Origin: Spirosoma oryzae
GTDB lineage: Bacteria > Bacteroidota > Bacteroidia > Cytophagales > Spirosomataceae
Length of the DNA stretch: 64,000 nucleotides
Direction of reading: 5' to 3'
NCBI RefSeq assembly: GCF_003002825.1
Contig: NZ_PVTE01000014.1
Coordinates: forward strand, 62,001-126,000
Every line of letters begins with the position of its first letter. Position 1 is the first letter of the stretch. The translations under genes were made by a program, and so were the position numbers. The notes under the pieces are model-generated. The model had not been told where the DNA came from. It saw only the letters and a program-made list of their open reading frames with translations, and made no database searches. Of the stretch, positions 63,370 to 64,000 are shown piece by piece.

Positions 63370-64000
63370 TTACTTCGCTTCTTCGACCGTTTCCTGAGCC
63401 TCGTCGAGGTCGTTGCCTTCGGGTTGTGGTTTTTCAATCACCGGCCGCTCGGCGTCGGGAACGTAGGTCAGTTCGATAAACATCGGGAAGTGGTCGGAGC
63501 CAACGTTGGGGAGTCGTTCGATGTCCTGCAATTGAAAGTGGCACGAAACAAACACATGGTCGAGGGGCCACCGCAGGGGCGGGTAGCTGGCGTGGAAGGT
63601 GTTGAACAGTCCCCGACCGATGCGCGGATCGAGCAGTCCGCTGATGCGCTGAAACAGACGCGTCGTGTGCGACCAGGCCACGTCGTTCAGGTCACCGGCC
63701 ACGATCACGGGTTCCGATTGTTTGCGCGCTTCCCGACCGACCAGTACTAGTTCAGCGTCCCGCTCCGTCGAGCGGTAGTGCTCAGTCGGGCTGGGTGGCA
63801 TGGGATGGACCCCGTAAAAATGCACCGGTATGCCCGACGGTAGTTCGAATTGCACGTATACCGAGGGAATATCGTCCTGAATCAGATGCCGCAACTCGTG
63901 GTGTTTCATCGGCAGCTTCGAATACAACAGTAGCCCGTAGGTATTTTCCAGCGGGTGGAGTATCTGGTACGGGTAGTCCGCTTCGATCGACTTGAGTTCG
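63370..64000 (-). CDS. endonuclease/exonuclease/phosphatase family protein (5' end beyond window)
   Basis: Partial: the frame is open to the right edge. The visible part has ELKSIEADYPYQILHPLENTYGLLLYSK, then PVIVAGDLNDVAWSHTTRLF (the conserved Asp-Leu-Asn of the EEP fold) and GSDHFPMFIELTYV (the catalytic SDH). The family contains DNases and phosphodiesterases; many Bacteroidota members are membrane-linked and uncharacterised. The start and any N-terminal membrane helices are not visible. Confidence 0.85.
   Translation of the reverse strand, partial: ELKSIEADYPYQILHPLENTYGLLLYSKLPMKHHELRHLIQDDIPSVYVQFELPSGIPVHFYGVHPMPPSPTEHYRSTERDAELVLVGREARKQSEPVIVAGDLNDVAWSHTTRLFQRISGLLDPRIGRGLFNTFHASYPPLRWPLDHVFVSCHFQLQDIERLPNVGSDHFPMFIELTYVPDAERPVIEKPQPEGNDLDEAQETVEEAK

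Overview
The window looks like chromosomal DNA of a Cytophagales bacterium (phylum Bacteroidota), most likely close to Spirosoma or a relative. The basis is indirect but consistent: a moderately GC-rich coding bias, families typical of the phylum (DUF4403 lipoprotein, Porin_10-type putative porin, FeoB-associated Cys-rich peptide, GH106 and GH32 enzymes with secretion signals, PhyH-type dioxygenases, FAS1 lipoprotein), very weak Shine-Dalgarno sites, a few matches to the phylum's TAnnTTTG -7 promoter box, and many short palindromic repeats between genes. No rRNA, tRNA, CRISPR array or complete transposase gene was recognised.

Layout. 0-3 kb: an alkylation-repair neighbourhood (ogt, alkA) with DinB-fold and small hypothetical genes. 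3-10.5 kb: DUF4403 lipoprotein, a FeoB-associated micro-protein behind a YfiT/DinB-like protein, inositol monophosphatase, Uma2 nuclease-fold protein, threonine aldolase, and a GNAT-nitrilase fusion. 10.9-19.6 kb: GH32 fructan hydrolase, DEAD-box helicase, a GMC oxidoreductase / gluconate-dehydrogenase subunit 3 pair split by an inserted four-helix-bundle gene, and a divergent PhyH dioxygenase / AraC regulator pair. 19.7-31.9 kb: porin, lpxK, menC, hemF, AlbA_2-domain regulator, carboxylesterase, universal stress protein, SPFH protein. 32-39 kb: MFS exporter, two envelope proteins, a decayed PhyH gene and a GH106 alpha-L-rhamnosidase. 39.5-47.3 kb: polA, FAS1 lipoprotein, a second SPFH lipoprotein, and a CPA1 Na+/H+ antiporter.

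47.3-55 kb is the accessory hot spot. A visibly AT-rich two-gene module (OLD-like AAA ATPase plus DUF3226 TOPRIM-like protein, overlapping by 4 nt) sits exactly at the 3' end of dnaE, bracketed by a direct duplication of the last ~154 bp of dnaE. On the other side of dnaE, 11 bp before its start codon, lies a run of toxin-antitoxin genes: a RelE-like pair, a RelE-type antitoxin with a truncated toxin, and an AbiEii-like nucleotidyltransferase with a DUF6922-like partner. The replicative polymerase gene is therefore sandwiched between two mobile conflict modules. The ATPase/TOPRIM pair is the best candidate here for an under-described defence system.

55-64 kb is ordinary again: msrA, an acyl-CoA thioesterase, an FAD-dependent oxidoreductase, a molybdopterin-fold protein, zwf and rpiB (pentose-phosphate pathway, divergent), a FUSC membrane protein and the edge of an endonuclease/exonuclease/phosphatase gene.

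A second theme is the intergenic repeats. At least four unrelated families share one design: a long outer inverted repeat whose arms each contain their own small hairpin. One of these, a 102-bp element, occurs twice (17.5 and 63.2 kb).
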